From Thermanaerothrix sp. (GTDB taxonomy: Bacteria > Synergistota > Synergistia > Synergistales > Synergistaceae), in NCBI GenBank assembly GCA_026417795.1, contig JAOACP010000017.1, positions 3,307 through 40,731 on the forward strand: a stretch of DNA of 37,425 nucleotides, written 5' to 3'. The stretch's first letter is position 1; every line of letters starts with the position of its first letter. This document shows positions 1 through 8,810 of this stretch, in pieces. A program made the position numbers and the translations under genes. The notes under the pieces are model-generated. The model had not been told where the DNA came from. It saw nothing but the letters and a program-made list of their open reading frames with translations, and did not search any database.

Positions 1-250
1 CGCCTCGGGGGGCGGCCCAGATGAGAACCGCCAGATCTTGCTGGACATATTCAGCGGCATGAGGGGCCCCATGAGAGACGTGGTGGTTCTCAACGCCGCC
101 GCAGCCCTCTACGTGGACGGACTGGCCGCCGGGATATTCGAAGGAGCCCGCATGGCAGAACAGATCATAGACCGCGGCCTTGCCATGAAAAAGCTTGAAG
201 AGGTGGCTCGATTCTCCAGGTCAATAACAGGAAAGGAGGAGGCAGTGTGA
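1..250 (+). CDS. trpD: Anthranilate phosphoribosyltransferase, C-terminal part
   Basis: This is the end of TrpD, which joins anthranilate to PRPP in tryptophan synthesis; the gene begins before the window. Read in frame from base 2, the protein shows GGGPDEN followed by a helix ending LNAAAALYV. This matches the C-terminal half of TrpD, where the consensus is GG(D/x)P-x-x-N and an NaaaaL helix. The identity is supported by the directly following trpC, trpF, trpB and trpA. The stop codon overlaps the trpC start by four bases (GTGA at 247-250), which is typical of translational coupling. A strong Shine-Dalgarno, AAAGGAGGA (232-240), lies inside the end of this gene and serves trpC. Confidence 0.9.
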   Translation, partial: ASGGGPDENRQILLDIFSGMRGPMRDVVVLNAAAALYVDGLAAGIFEGARMAEQIIDRGLAMKKLEEVARFSRSITGKEEAV

Positions 251-996
251 TACTGGATCGCATAGTGGCTGAGAAAAACCGCCATGTTCGAGAGCTAAAA
301 AGTCCCAAGCTGTCGCTGAAGGCCCGTCTGGCCGCGCCGGGGATCTCCATAATAGGGGAGATAAAGAAGGCCAGCCCCAGCAAGGGCATCTTGGCGGACA
401 CATTTGAACCGGATAAACTGCTTGAAGCCTACATCAAAGGCGGGGCTGACTGCGTCTCAATAGTTACCGACCAGCCCTTCTTTCAAGGAAGCCCGGACCT
501 GATGAGGCAGCTCCGCCCTAAGGCAGATATACCTTTTCTTAGGAAGGACTTCCTCGTGGACCCGGTACAGGTTTATGAAAGCCTCTTCCTTGGGGCCGAC
601 GCGGTGCTTCTAATAGCCGCCATACTACCTGGCAAGAGGCTACAGAGCATGTTGAAAACCGCAAGGTCCATCGGCCTGGAGGCGGTGGTGGAGGTGCACG
701 ACCCAGAGGACCTCCGAAGAGCCTTGGCGTCTGAAGCGGACATCATGGGCATCAACAACCGAAACCTGCGGGACTTCTCCGTAAACCTTAACACCACGTG
801 CCGGATCATGGAGGAACTAAGACGCCTTGAGCCCTCAAGCCGCCGGTATGTGATAGCCGAAAGCGGGATTTCCTGCCGGGAAGACGTGGTCCTCCTCGAG
901 AAGGCGGGGGTTCACGGGATCCTTGTGGGGGAAAGCCTCATGGTCTCCAAGGACCCCTCCGCCCACATAAAAAGGCTTAAGGGGTTGATACGGTGA
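247..996 (+). CDS. trpC: Indole-3-glycerol-phosphate synthase
   Basis: TrpC closes the indole ring from CdRP with loss of CO2 and water. The 249-residue length is normal for a monofunctional enzyme. Family motifs are visible in (beta/alpha)8-barrel order: GEIKKASPSKG (37-47, with Lys40), LRKDFLVDP (98-106, with the catalytic-type Lys100), VEVHD (Glu149), GINNRNL and IAESGI, then GILVGESLM near the phosphate site. The start is GTG at 247, chosen because AAAGGAGGA lies six bases upstream and because it overlaps the trpD stop. It overlaps trpF by GTGA at 993-996. It is not fused to TrpF, unlike the enterobacterial protein. Confidence 0.97.
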   Translation: MILDRIVAEKNRHVRELKSPKLSLKARLAAPGISIIGEIKKASPSKGILADTFEPDKLLEAYIKGGADCVSIVTDQPFFQGSPDLMRQLRPKADIPFLRKDFLVDPVQVYESLFLGADAVLLIAAILPGKRLQSMLKTARSIGLEAVVEVHDPEDLRRALASEADIMGINNRNLRDFSVNLNTTCRIMEELRRLEPSSRRYVIAESGISCREDVVLLEKAGVHGILVGESLMVSKDPSAHIKRLKGLIR

Positions 997-1604
997 TCCG
1001 GGTAAAGGTTTGCGGGATCACCAATGAGGCAGATGCCTTGGAGGCCGCTAAGCTTGGCGCCGACGCGGTGGGCTTCATCCTTACTCAAAGCCCCCGAAGG
1101 GTCAGCCTTGAGCGGGCAGCTTCCATAATCCAACGGCTTCCACCGTTCCTCTCCGTGGTGGGGGTGATGGCGGACCCCACCGAAGAGGAGCTGCGGGAAG
1201 CCGTCGAAAGCCGCCTGTTCGACTACCTCCAGTTCCACGGAAGCGAACCCCCTTCGCTTCTTGCGAATCTTCCCATCAAAACCATAAAGGCCCTAGGGGT
1301 CTCCCGCAGGGAAGACCTTGAAGCCCTGGAAAGATACAAGGAAGCGGCTCACTTCTTCCTATTGGACACGAAGGTAAGGGGCTTTTCCGGGGGCACGGGG
1401 CAGCCCTTCGACTGGTCGCTGCTGCAGGGGGTCCGTTTTACCCGCCCCTTCATCCTGGCCGGCGGGTTGGGGCCCCAAAACATAACCAAGGCCATAGGGC
1501 AAGCAAGCCCCCATGGGGTGGACATAAACAGCGCCATCGAAACATCCTCGGGAATAAAAGACCACCGCCTCATGGGGATGACGATCATGGCGGCCAAAGG
1601 CTGA
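993..1604 (+). CDS. trpF: Phosphoribosylanthranilate isomerase
   Basis: TrpF carries out the Amadori isomerisation of PRA to CdRP, the step before TrpC. The 203-residue protein starts KVCGIT with the catalytic-type Cys7. The general-acid Asp is Asp125 in LLDTKVRG, followed by the GFSGGTGQPFDW loop. The end shows ILAGGLGPQN and GVDINSAIE, the phosphate-binding part of the barrel. The GTG start overlaps the trpC stop by four bases. A 27-bp gap containing a Shine-Dalgarno (GAGAGGTGAT, just before 1627) separates it from trpB. Confidence 0.96.
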   Translation: MIRVKVCGITNEADALEAAKLGADAVGFILTQSPRRVSLERAASIIQRLPPFLSVVGVMADPTEEELREAVESRLFDYLQFHGSEPPSLLANLPIKTIKALGVSRREDLEALERYKEAAHFFLLDTKVRGFSGGTGQPFDWSLLQGVRFTRPFILAGGLGPQNITKAIGQASPHGVDINSAIETSSGIKDHRLMGMTIMAAKG

Positions 1605-1631
1605 ACCAAAAAACAAGAGAGGTGATCATCC

Positions 1632-2816
1632 ATGATACGAAGTGGATACTTCGGCCCTTTCGGCGGGAGGTTCGTACCGGAAACCCTGATCCCCGCTTTG
1701 GATGAACTGGAAAGGGCCTACAATGAGATAAAGGAGGATCGGGCCTTTCAAGAGGAGCTGAAGGAACTGCTCCACCGGTACGGAGGACGGCCTACACCCT
1801 TGACCTTTGCGGAGAGGCTGACACGCCACGCCGGAGGGGCAAAGATATATCTAAAGAGAGAGGACCTCAACCATACGGGGGCGCACAAGATAAACAACGC
1901 CCTGGGGCAAGCGCTCTTGGCCCGCCGCCTAGGAAAGCGCAGGGTCATCGCGGAGACCGGCGCGGGGCAGCATGGGGTTGCGGTGGCCAGCGCGGCAGCC
2001 CAGCTGGGACTTGAATGCCACGTGTTCATGGGGGCTGAGGACATGAAACGGCAGTCCCTTAACGTGGAAAGGATCTGCATCCTGGGAGCTAAGGTCATCC
2101 CCGTCTCATCGGGGAGCATGACGCTGAAGGACGCCACAAACGAGGCCATCCGGCACTGGGTGGCTAACGTGGAGGACACCCACTACATAATCGGCTCCGC
2201 CGTAGGGCCGCACCCATATCCATCGCTGGTAAGGGGTTTTCAGCGAGTCATAGGGGATGAGACCCGCCAGCAGATCCTGCAATACGAGGGACGCCTTCCC
2301 GACGCCCTCATAGCCTGCGTTGGGGGCGGAAGCAACGCCATAGGCCTGTTCTACCCATTCATCCCGGACAAATCCGTCCGCCTAATCGGCGTTGAGGCCG
2401 CAGGCAAGGGGCTTCAAACGGGGCTTCACGCCGCATCCTTAACCGGGGGGCGCCCCGGCGTGTTCCACGGCTGCCGCTCCTACCTTCTTCAGGACCAGGA
2501 CGGCCAGATAATAGAGGCCTATTCCATCTCCGCCGGCCTAGATTACCCCGGCGTGGGTCCCGAACACAGCTTCCTCATGGAAACTCAAAGGGCTGAATAC
2601 ACATCCGTAACAGACCAGGACGCCCTTGAAGCTTTCTTCACCCTATCCCGCCTTGAGGGGATCATACCGGCCCTGGAAAGCGCCCATGCGGTGGCCCATG
2701 GAATCCGTCATGCCTCTGCTCTCCAGAAGGACCAGGTGGTAGTCGTAAACCTCTCCGGGAGGGGAGATAAGGACTTGCATACAGTGAAATTCATCATCGG
2801 AGGCGATAACATATGA
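1632..2816 (+). CDS. trpB: Tryptophan synthase beta chain
   Basis: TrpB condenses indole with serine through PLP. The protein has 394 residues, the usual length for a TrpB1-type enzyme. The PLP Schiff-base lysine is Lys86 in GAHKINNA, preceded by KREDLNHT. The phosphate-binding loop GGGSNAIG and the C-terminal NLSGRGDKD are present. It begins [13 protein letters not shown], the standard TrpB N-terminus. The ATG start at 1632 has GAGAGGTGAT upstream. The stop overlaps the trpA start as ATGA (2813-2816), as expected for two subunits made in equal amounts for the alpha2-beta2 complex. Confidence 0.98.
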   Translation: MIRSGYFGPFGGRFVPETLIPALDELERAYNEIKEDRAFQEELKELLHRYGGRPTPLTFAERLTRHAGGAKIYLKREDLNHTGAHKINNALGQALLARRLGKRRVIAETGAGQHGVAVASAAAQLGLECHVFMGAEDMKRQSLNVERICILGAKVIPVSSGSMTLKDATNEAIRHWVANVEDTHYIIGSAVGPHPYPSLVRGFQRVIGDETRQQILQYEGRLPDALIACVGGGSNAIGLFYPFIPDKSVRLIGVEAAGKGLQTGLHAASLTGGRPGVFHGCRSYLLQDQDGQIIEAYSISAGLDYPGVGPEHSFLMETQRAEYTSVTDQDALEAFFTLSRLEGIIPALESAHAVAHGIRHASALQKDQVVVVNLSGRGDKDLHTVKFIIGGDNI

Positions 2817-3598
2817 ACCGCCTTAAGGAAATATTCGAAAGCCGCAAGGCCCTCATCGCCTTCGTGATGGCCGGGGACCCGGACATCAACACATCCGCGG
2901 ATATCTGCTCCACACTGGAAAGTTCTGGAGCCGACATACTGGAGCTGGGGATACCGTTCTCTGACCCGCTGGCTGACGGGCCGATCATACAGGCCTCGGG
3001 ACAGCGATCCCTGAGGACGGGAACCACCCTATCATCGGTGCTGGATTTGGCTGAAACCCTAAGGAACACCGTTAAGGTGCCGCTGCTTCTCATGGGATAC
3101 CTGAACCCCATCCTGCAATGCGGGGAGGAGCGGTTTGCCCGCCGGGCCGCGGAAGCCGGGATCGACGGGGTCATCGTGGCAGACCTCCCGTTCGACGAAG
3201 GGGAAAGCCTACGGGCTGCCCTGGATCGCGAGGGGCTCATAAACATCCCCATGGTATCCCCCAATTCGCCGGAGAAACGCCTCCAAGAGATGGGAAGAGA
3301 GGCCAGGGGGTTCGTGTATTGCGTCTCAATGCTGGGGACCACCGGATCCCGCAAGGACCTTCACGGGGACATGGAGGGCTACCTTCGGCGGGTCAGGAGG
3401 CATTTCAGCATACCTACGGTGGTGGGCTTCGGCATCAGCACCCCCGAACGAGCCAAGAGGGCGGGGGCGTTGGCGGACGGAGTTGTGGTTGGAAGCGCCA
3501 TAATGGACCTGGTGGGGAAGCACCTGGAGGACAAGGAGCGACTACTTGATGGAATACGGGATCTTACTATCAAACTCAGGTCAGTCCTAGGGCCTTGA
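2813..3598 (+). CDS. trpA: Tryptophan synthase alpha chain
   Basis: TrpA cleaves indole-3-glycerol phosphate and passes indole through the tunnel to TrpB. The 261-residue barrel shows [17 protein letters not shown] (44-60), which holds both catalytic residues, Glu44 and Asp55. It is followed by [19 protein letters not shown] and VGFGIS. The phosphate-site segment ends VVVGSAIM. It is the last gene of the operon and is followed by a strong two-way terminator at 3663-3700. No leader peptide, T-box or TRAP-like site can be seen because the start of the operon is outside the window. Confidence 0.97.
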   Translation: MNRLKEIFESRKALIAFVMAGDPDINTSADICSTLESSGADILELGIPFSDPLADGPIIQASGQRSLRTGTTLSSVLDLAETLRNTVKVPLLLMGYLNPILQCGEERFARRAAEAGIDGVIVADLPFDEGESLRAALDREGLINIPMVSPNSPEKRLQEMGREARGFVYCVSMLGTTGSRKDLHGDMEGYLRRVRRHFSIPTVVGFGISTPERAKRAGALADGVVVGSAIMDLVGKHLEDKERLLDGIRDLTIKLRSVLGP

Positions 3599-3662
3599 GG
3601 ACCTAAAGCCCTGAGCAAACCCATGGCTTTTGCAACTTTGTCCACGACAAACCTCAAAAAGC

Positions 3663-3700
3663 AAGAAGGGGGTCATCCCAAGGGATGCCCCCCTTCTTTT
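3663..3700. terminator. Bidirectional terminator between trpA and the DUF4198 gene
   Basis: The arms are 3663-3679 (AAGAAGGGGGTCATCCC) and 3682-3698, which pair with one mismatch around a two-base centre. The right arm runs into TTCTTTT on the + strand, and the left arm is A-rich, giving a U-rich tail on the - strand. It overlaps the last bases of the convergent gene (stop at 3699-3701). Confidence 0.85.
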
Positions 3701-4442
3701 AGTCCTCGTCCTTTTGTAGATTAAAAACCAAAGTAGCGAAGTAGTTTATCTTCTCCCCGTCCCTGTCGGATTTATCCGGGTTTTCCACGTTCACCTTTGA
3801 GCCTATCACGTTTAGCCCCGCGGATGGAACTCTTATGATGGCGTAACCATCATCGTCGGTCTTAACCGACATATCCACATCTCCGATAAAATCCGGGTAC
3901 AGGGAGGCACCCTTAACCGGCTTCCCATGGAGCAGGACTCTTACTTTGAGGCTGTCCCCCTTTTTGAGGGACAGCGGGTTTACCGACGGAACCACCTGCA
4001 GGTCAAGGTCAGGCATGACGGCGGGGGATGCGGAAGGGTCGACGTAGGATGTGGAGAACTTAAGGGCCTTCATGCCAGATCCTACGGGGTTGTTGATTTG
4101 TGACTTGGGTTTGTTGTGCCACTTGCCGGAACTGTCCTGGGACCAGTATCCGTGGTCGAAGGCCAGGGTGATTATCTGAGCTCCAGGGGCTTTAGTTATT
4201 ACCACGTGGTCCTGGAGCCTCTGAATTTCCACAGGTACTTGGCCTGCACCGTCTCCATACGCCCTGACCCATTTGACCTTTGACGGATCGTAAGCGTCGT
4301 TTGCAGCGCCCTCCCCAAGGATTATGGTCATCTTCGACTGCTGCTCCCCTATCCAAACACCGTGGGCGCTGGCAATGGATGGGACCGTCATGGCGACGGT
4401 TATGGCCAATAGTCCGCATAAGCGGCGTGCGGTACGGAACAT
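3699..4442 (-). CDS. Exported DUF4198 / NikM-like protein
   Basis: This is a 247-residue protein with a clear signal peptide (Arg-rich start, hydrophobic 9-22, cut near SIASA|HGVWI). The mature protein therefore begins with His, a common feature of the DUF4198/NikM-like family, where an N-terminal His can bind a metal. The rest is beta-rich with a VRVLLHGKPVKGASLY segment typical of an Ig-like carboxypeptidase-regulatory fold. The start ATG has AGGAGGTG eight bases upstream. It stands alone, convergent with trpA, behind an 18-bp palindrome. A role in periplasmic metal (nickel or cobalt) handling is inferred from the family only; no transporter gene is adjacent. Confidence 0.7.
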   Translation of the reverse strand: MFRTARRLCGLLAITVAMTVPSIASAHGVWIGEQQSKMTIILGEGAANDAYDPSKVKWVRAYGDGAGQVPVEIQRLQDHVVITKAPGAQIITLAFDHGYWSQDSSGKWHNKPKSQINNPVGSGMKALKFSTSYVDPSASPAVMPDLDLQVVPSVNPLSLKKGDSLKVRVLLHGKPVKGASLYPDFIGDVDMSVKTDDDGYAIIRVPSAGLNVIGSKVNVENPDKSDRDGEKINYFATLVFNLQKDED

Positions 4443-4476
4443 CTATTGAACACCTCCTTGATCTTGGGACAGCATA

Positions 4477-4494
4477 TGTTTGAGGCCTCAAACA
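4477..4494. promoter_or_regulatory. Perfect 18-bp palindrome upstream of DUF4198 gene
   Basis: TGTTTGAGGCCTCAAACA is a perfect inverted repeat, 35-52 bases upstream of the DUF4198 start. On the - strand a weak promoter-like pair (TTGCAG at 4526-4531, 17 bases, TAAGTT) would place the palindrome at or just after the transcription start, a usual operator position. The regulator is not known; it does not look like a NikR site. Confidence 0.5.
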
Positions 4495-4631
4495 ATGGTT
4501 AACTTAGCATAAAAGTATCATCCCTGCAACGCTCCCATGAAGGTCTGTATTTTTTAATCATCTAATCAAATCTTCCACGCCGATGCGGTGTCGCTTTAAT
4601 CACCATGGGAGGCCCATAGCCAAGAAATAAA

Positions 4632-4676
4632 AAGCAAGCGTCCCACCCCGATCCCGGCGGGGTGGGACGCTTGCTT
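4632..4676 (-). terminator. Terminator of the ylxM-ffh-rplS operon
   Basis: A 19-bp perfect stem (4632-4650 with 4658-4676) encloses a seven-base loop. On the - strand it is followed by TTTATTTCTTG. It lies 36 bases past the rplS stop codon. Confidence 0.92.
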
Positions 4677-4711
4677 CGAACCGCCAAAAGCCCTTGGCAA
4701 TCGGCAAAAGG

Positions 4712-5068
4712 CTAGAACTCCCGGCGCTCCTTTATCCTGGCCGCCTTGCCGGACAGCTTCCGCAGGTAGTAGAGCTTCGCCCTGCGCACCCGGCCGCGGC
4801 GCACCACCTCAACCTTGTCGATGGTGGGACAGTGGATAGGGAATATCCTCTCCACACCCACGCCGTTGGAGACCTTCCTCACCACGAAGTTCTCCCTTAT
4901 GCCTCCGTGCTGCCGGGCTATCACCACGCCCTCAAACACCTGAATCCTCTCCCGGTTGCCCTCCTTAACCTTCACGTGCACCTTCACGGTGTCGCCGGGC
5001 CTGAAAGGGGGCACGGGATCGGCCTTGGAATACCTCTTCTCCACCAAGGCGATGCGCGGATCTATCAT
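4712..5068 (-). CDS. rplS: 50S ribosomal protein L19
   Basis: L19 sits at the 30S-50S interface. The protein of about 118 residues begins [10 protein letters not shown] and shows [23 protein letters not shown] and [10 protein letters not shown], ending in the basic segment [28 protein letters not shown] 25-residue longer reading frame exists (GTG at 5143). The ATG at 5068 is preferred because GAGGAGGG lies about eight bases upstream and the length matches the family. It is the last gene of the ylxM-ffh-rpsP-khpA-rimM-trmD-rplS cluster, and the 129 bp between trmD and rplS contain nothing I recognise. Confidence 0.95.
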   Translation of the reverse strand: MIDPRIALVEKRYSKADPVPPFRPGDTVKVHVKVKEGNRERIQVFEGVVIARQHGGIRENFVVRKVSNGVGVERIFPIHCPTIDKVEVVRRGRVRRAKLYYLRKLSGKAARIKERREF

Positions 5069-5197
5069 CTTCTTTCCCTCCTCGCTGACATTTGTCTCTT
5101 CTGTTATGAGCCCAAGGGGCTCCCATAAGACCGGATAAACCACCGATCTTCCGGATCAGATGCCCACACACTGAACCTGTAATCCCCCTGGAAGGTC

Positions 5198-6313
5198 TCA
5201 GCCCTCCTGGGATCTAGGATCATCCACCTGGAAGAACCGGGTGAGCCAGTGGCACAAGGTCTCACCCAAACTCGCCGGCCCCCGCGGGGACCTCAGCGAC
5301 CCGAGCAGCACGTCTCCTTCAAACCGCCCTCCCAGGGCCATCACCGAGGGGCCTTGATACTCAAGAACCCTCCTCTTGGCGGAAAGCCACCGGAAGTCCC
5401 CGTCCTCCGAGACGGCCAACACAAGGGGCTTGGTCTTCTCCCTGGAGGTTATCCACCTCAAGGCGGCCCCGAAGGAGGGGAAGAACTTTACCCCCTCTCC
5501 GCCCAGGTCCCCCTTAAGGGACCGGTGGGCCAGAAGCCGCAAGCCGCCGAAGGCGCCGCAAAGCGGAAGCAGCTTGAAGGGGTCGCACCCATCCTCCCCA
5601 ACGTACACGTAGAAGCCCCCGTTGAGGTGTCCGTTAAGACCGGTCCTAGCCAACAGGTCCGGCCTCCTCTCAAGGGTCCTTCGAACCCTCTCCCCACGGC
5701 GGAACTCCTCGATGACCCCATGGTCTCCCCCAAGCAGCTCCTCCGGGGCTTTAATACCCCGCCAGGCCGCGGGCCTCGTGTAGTGGGGATGGTCCAGGAA
5801 GCCCCTGTAGAACGAGTCCTCCCTAACCGCCTCCATGCGGCCCACCACGCCGGGTACCAATCGGGCCACCGCGTCCAACACCGCCATGGCTGGCAGCTCC
5901 CCGCCGGTTAGCACGAAGTCCCCAAGGGATACCTCCAGGTCCACGTGCTCCCCCACAAACCGCTCGTCCACCCCTTCGTAGTGGCCGCAAACAAGCAAGA
6001 GATGCTCCTTGCGGGCCAGCTCCTCCACCAGCTCCTGGTGAAGGTGAACCCCCTGGGGGCTTGGGTATACCACGAAGGGCTCGCAACCGGCGCTCACGGA
6101 CTCAACCGCCCGGGAAAGGGGCTCCGCCATGAGCACCATTCCCCCGCCGCCGAAGCTGTAATCGTCCACCTGGCGGTAACTTCCGTCGGCAAAGTCCCTA
6201 AGATCCAGCACCTGAACGTCCAAAACCCCGGAGGACACCGCCCGACCGATGACGCTGAAGCTCAGGTAACCCCTTATGAGATCCGGAAAGGCGGTAACGA
6301 CGGTTATCCTCAT
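5198..6313 (-). CDS. trmD: tRNA (guanine37-N1)-methyltransferase with extra C-terminal domain
   Basis: TrmD methylates G37 of tRNAs beside the anticodon with SAM, which prevents frameshifting. Residues 1 to about 226 are a complete TrmD: DDYSFGGGGMV (50-60), VCGHYEGVDERF (108-119), the knotted SAM-binding loop LTGGELPAMAVLDAVARLVPG, catalytic-type Asp166 in REDSF, then HPHYTRP and RRPDLL. The total of 371 residues is about 130 more than usual. Residues 228-371 form a separate domain ending GPASLGETLCHWLTRFF. This may be a worn version of the SPOUT-like RNA methyltransferase domain (PF09936) that is encoded next to trmD in some bacteria; that assignment is a guess. The start ATG has TGAGGGG just upstream. 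Confidence 0.93.
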   Translation of the reverse strand: MRITVVTAFPDLIRGYLSFSVIGRAVSSGVLDVQVLDLRDFADGSYRQVDDYSFGGGGMVLMAEPLSRAVESVSAGCEPFVVYPSPQGVHLHQELVEELARKEHLLLVCGHYEGVDERFVGEHVDLEVSLGDFVLTGGELPAMAVLDAVARLVPGVVGRMEAVREDSFYRGFLDHPHYTRPAAWRGIKAPEELLGGDHGVIEEFRRGERVRRTLERRPDLLARTGLNGHLNGGFYVYVGEDGCDPFKLLPLCGAFGGLRLLAHRSLKGDLGGEGVKFFPSFGAALRWITSREKTKPLVLAVSEDGDFRWLSAKRRVLEYQGPSVMALGGRFEGDVLLGSLRSPRGPASLGETLCHWLTRFFQVDDPRSQEG

Positions 6314-6325
6314 CCCCTCAAAGCC

Positions 6326-6874
6326 TCAATCCCAGAGGCCCTCCAGCAGATGGACCCTCATAACCCGAGCCTCAAGGTCCACCTGGATCACCACGTCCTT
6401 GATGGCGGGGATCATCTTGAGGGCCCCGTCGGGGGTGCGGACCTCGTAGACGTCGTTGCTGCCGGTGGGAAGAACCCCTTCCACCAGACCCAGCACTTCG
6501 CCGCTGTCATTGTCAACCACCTGAAGGCCCAGGATGTCGTCTATCCAGTAGACCCCCTCCTCCAGGGGCACCCGCTCCTCGGGGGCCACGGTGACCATAG
6601 CTCCCTTGAGCTCCTCCGCCTCCTCCATGCTGTCCACCCCCTCAAGGGTGACTATGAAGAGGTCCCTCCCGTCCTGGAAGCGAATATCCAGCACCGGCAG
6701 CTCCCTGGGAGGGCGCCTGCGGCCCCGGATCTCCGGCAGCTCAAGGTAGAGGCTATCCATGTCCAGGAACCGGTCCGGGTAGTCCGTGAGGGGCTTGAGT
6801 TTCAAGGCCCCCTTCACACCGTGGGTACCCACTATCCGTCCCACTATCACCCGGGACCTAGAGCTCTTCTCCAT
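6326..6874 (-). CDS. rimM: 16S rRNA processing protein RimM
   Basis: RimM helps mature the 30S head and binds S19. The protein shows the N-terminal VIVGRIVGTHGVKGALKLKPLTDYPDRF, a beta-barrel domain, then the PRC-barrel part YWIDDILGLQVVD and GLVEGVLPTGSNDVYEV, ending IPAIKDVVIQVDLE. The ATG at 6874 is preferred over a start ten codons further out: it puts the GTHGVKG motif at the normal distance and has GAGGAGGAAGG upstream. With this start the gene overlaps khpA by 17 bases. Only 12 bases separate its stop from trmD. Confidence 0.94.
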   Translation of the reverse strand: MEKSSRSRVIVGRIVGTHGVKGALKLKPLTDYPDRFLDMDSLYLELPEIRGRRRPPRELPVLDIRFQDGRDLFIVTLEGVDSMEEAEELKGAMVTVAPEERVPLEEGVYWIDDILGLQVVDNDSGEVLGLVEGVLPTGSNDVYEVRTPDGALKMIPAIKDVVIQVDLEARVMRVHLLEGLWD

Positions 6875-7130
6875 CGACAGGGCCTTCCTCCTCGTCCACC
6901 TCAACGTCCACCCGTTCCTTGGCCTTCACCGCCGCCGCCTTGGCTATCAGCCTTATGGCGTTTATGGTGGACCCACGTCTTCCTATCACCCGCCCCATGT
7001 CCTGATCCGCCACCTTTATGGTCACCAGGACCGAACCGGAGCCGTTCCTGACCTCGGACACCCGCACCTGATCGGGCAAGTCCACCAGCCCCTTCACTAT
7101 GCCTTCCACCAGAGCGGCGTAGTCGGGCAT
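6858..7130 (-). CDS. khpA: KH-domain RNA-binding protein KhpA (YlqC)
   Basis: This is a 90-residue single KH domain, with SVLVTIKVADQDMGRVIGRRGSTINAIR holding the GxxG loop (GRRG) and a following helix rich in Ala and Lys. KhpA proteins bind RNA, often with KhpB/EloR, and affect cell wall growth and division in Firmicutes. Its place between rpsP and rimM is the standard one. The acidic C-terminal tail (EVDEEEGPVDGEEL) is a little longer than usual. The ATG start at 7130 has GAGGG about ten bases upstream. Confidence 0.93.
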   Translation of the reverse strand: MPDYAALVEGIVKGLVDLPDQVRVSEVRNGSGSVLVTIKVADQDMGRVIGRRGSTINAIRLIAKAAAVKAKERVDVEVDEEEGPVDGEEL

Positions 7131-7146
7131 GGCAGTCCAAACCCTC

Positions 7147-7413
7147 TTACGCCTTCTCGGCGGTGAACTTGTCCCAGACGCCGGTCTTCTTGAGAACCGC
7201 CCTGGCGGTGTCGGAAGGGGTAGCCCCCTGCTTAAGCCAGTACAGGGCCCTCTCCTCGTTCACCTTGAGATCCGCAGGATCCGTCATGGGGTTGTAGGTG
7301 CCGATTAGCTCGATGAACTTACCATCCCTGGGGGAGCGGGAATCCGCCACCACCAAACGATAAAAGGGACTCTTCTTCCTCCCCTGACGGGTAAAACGTA
7401 TGCGAACCGCCAT
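7147..7413 (-). CDS. rpsP: 30S ribosomal protein S16
   Basis: S16 is a small assembly protein of the 30S body. The sequence [32 protein letters not shown] is the family N-terminus, followed by [11 protein letters not shown] and a C-terminal [21 protein letters not shown]. The start is the ATG at 7413 (88 residues). A GTG four codons upstream lies only one base after the AGGAGG and cannot use it. It is followed by khpA after 16 bases. Confidence 0.96.
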   Translation of the reverse strand: MAVRIRFTRQGRKKSPFYRLVVADSRSPRDGKFIELIGTYNPMTDPADLKVNEERALYWLKQGATPSDTARAVLKKTGVWDKFTAEKA

Positions 7414-7466
7414 GGATTTACACACCTCCTGTTTAAATGGGTCTGCGCCCCCGGTGGGGACGAACC

Positions 7467-8810
7467 TTATCTGAAAAGACCCTTAAGGCCCTGGGGGATC
7501 CTAAATCCCTTCTTAGGACCCTTGCCGAAGGCCTTCATCAGGTCCTTCATCTGCTCGTACTGATGCAAAAGCTGGTTCACCATCTGAACCGACGTGCCGG
7601 AGCCCTGGGCTATGCGGCGCCGCCTGGAACCCTTTATTATCTCCGGCCTGCGCCTCTCCGCGGGGGTCATGGAGAGGATTATGGCCTCCATGTGCTTTAT
7701 CCTCTTAGGATCCACCTGGGCGTCCTTGAGGGCCTTCGACGCCCCCGGCACGGGGAGCATCTCGATCACCTTCTCCAAGGGCCCCATCTTCTGAACCTGC
7801 CGAAGCTGAATCAGCATGTCCTCCAGGGTGAACCGGTTCTTCTTTAGGCTCTCGGAAAGGCGCTCCACGTCCTCCTCGGAGGCGGCCTGCTGGACCCGCT
7901 CCAGAAGACCCATCACGTCCCCCATGCCAAGTATCCGCTGGGCCATGCGGCTGGGGTCGAAGGCCTCCAGGTCCTCCACCCGCTCGCCAACCCCCGCGAG
8001 CCTCACGGGAGTGCCGGTGACCGCCTTTATGGTGAGCGCCGCGCCGCCCCTGGCGTCGCCGTCCAGCTTCGTGAGCACCACGCCGGTAAGTCCAAGGCGA
8101 TCGTTAAAAACCTGGGCCACGGACACCGCTTCCTGACCGGTCATGGAGTCCACCACCAAAAGCACCTCGTGGGGGTTCACCGACTCCTTGAGGACCCGAA
8201 CCTCCTCCATGAGCTCCTCGTCTATCTGGAACCTTCCGGCGGTGTCGACGATCACCAGGTCCACCAGGCTCTCGGAACACCTCTCCATGGCCCTCCTGGC
8301 CACCTTAACCGGGTCGGTCTCCCCCTCCTCGGGCCCAACGAAGGGAACCCCTATGGAAGAAGCCAACACCCTCAACTGCTCCACCGCGGCAGGACGCCGA
8401 AGGTCGCAGGCCACCAGCATGGGCCTGTGGGACCGCTTCATCTTGAGGGCTATCTTGGCGGCGGTGGTGGTCTTACCGGATCCCTGAAGCCCCACCATCA
8501 TGTACACCGTGGGGGGCTTGGAAGCTATGGACAGGGGCTTCACGTCCCGGCCCATGAGGTCCAGCAGCTCCTCAAAGACGATGGCGTAAACCTGCTGGGC
8601 GGGGGTTATGGAGGAAAGCACCTCCTGACCGGTGGCCCGAACCCTTACTCGGTCCACGAAGTCCTTTACCACCTTGTAGTTCACGTCCGCCTCAAGAAGC
8701 GCAAGCCTGACCTCCCGAAGCGCCAGGTTCACGTCCTCCTCGGTCAGCTTTCCCTTGCCCCTAAGGGAGGTGAAGACCTTCTCAAACCTATCCTTCAGGG
8801 AGTCGAACAT
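7467..8810 (-). CDS. ffh: Signal recognition particle protein Ffh (SRP54)
   Basis: Ffh is the GTPase that, with 4.5S RNA, brings membrane-protein ribosomes to FtsY and SecYEG. Domain order over 447 residues is an N-terminal four-helix bundle (about 1-90), a G domain with GLQGSGKTT (107-115), DTAGRFQ (189-195) and [10 protein letters not shown] (247-256), then a methionine-containing M domain (about 310-430) with the RNA-binding [19 protein letters not shown]. The ATG at 8810 follows GGAGGGACAGGTAG and overlaps the end of ylxM by 23 bases, so the pair is translationally coupled. 4.5S RNA was not found in this window. Confidence 0.97.
   Translation of the reverse strand: MFDSLKDRFEKVFTSLRGKGKLTEEDVNLALREVRLALLEADVNYKVVKDFVDRVRVRATGQEVLSSITPAQQVYAIVFEELLDLMGRDVKPLSIASKPPTVYMMVGLQGSGKTTTAAKIALKMKRSHRPMLVACDLRRPAAVEQLRVLASSIGVPFVGPEEGETDPVKVARRAMERCSESLVDLVIVDTAGRFQIDEELMEEVRVLKESVNPHEVLLVVDSMTGQEAVSVAQVFNDRLGLTGVVLTKLDGDARGGAALTIKAVTGTPVRLAGVGERVEDLEAFDPSRMAQRILGMGDVMGLLERVQQAASEEDVERLSESLKKNRFTLEDMLIQLRQVQKMGPLEKVIEMLPVPGASKALKDAQVDPKRIKHMEAIILSMTPAERRRPEIIKGSRRRRIAQGSGTSVQMVNQLLHQYEQMKDLMKAFGKGPKKGFRIPQGLKGLFR

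Noticed and set aside
4443-4711. Search for a riboswitch or leader RNA before the DUF4198 gene
   Set aside because: Only the palindrome, a weak promoter and the rplS terminator are visible; no known riboswitch core could be recognised.
5069-5143. 25-residue N-terminal extension of L19
   Set aside because: The family starts near [10 protein letters not shown], and a good ribosome site lies before the internal ATG at 5068.
5945-7051. 368-codon + strand frame
   Set aside because: It runs antisense through trmD, rimM and khpA, all firmly identified.
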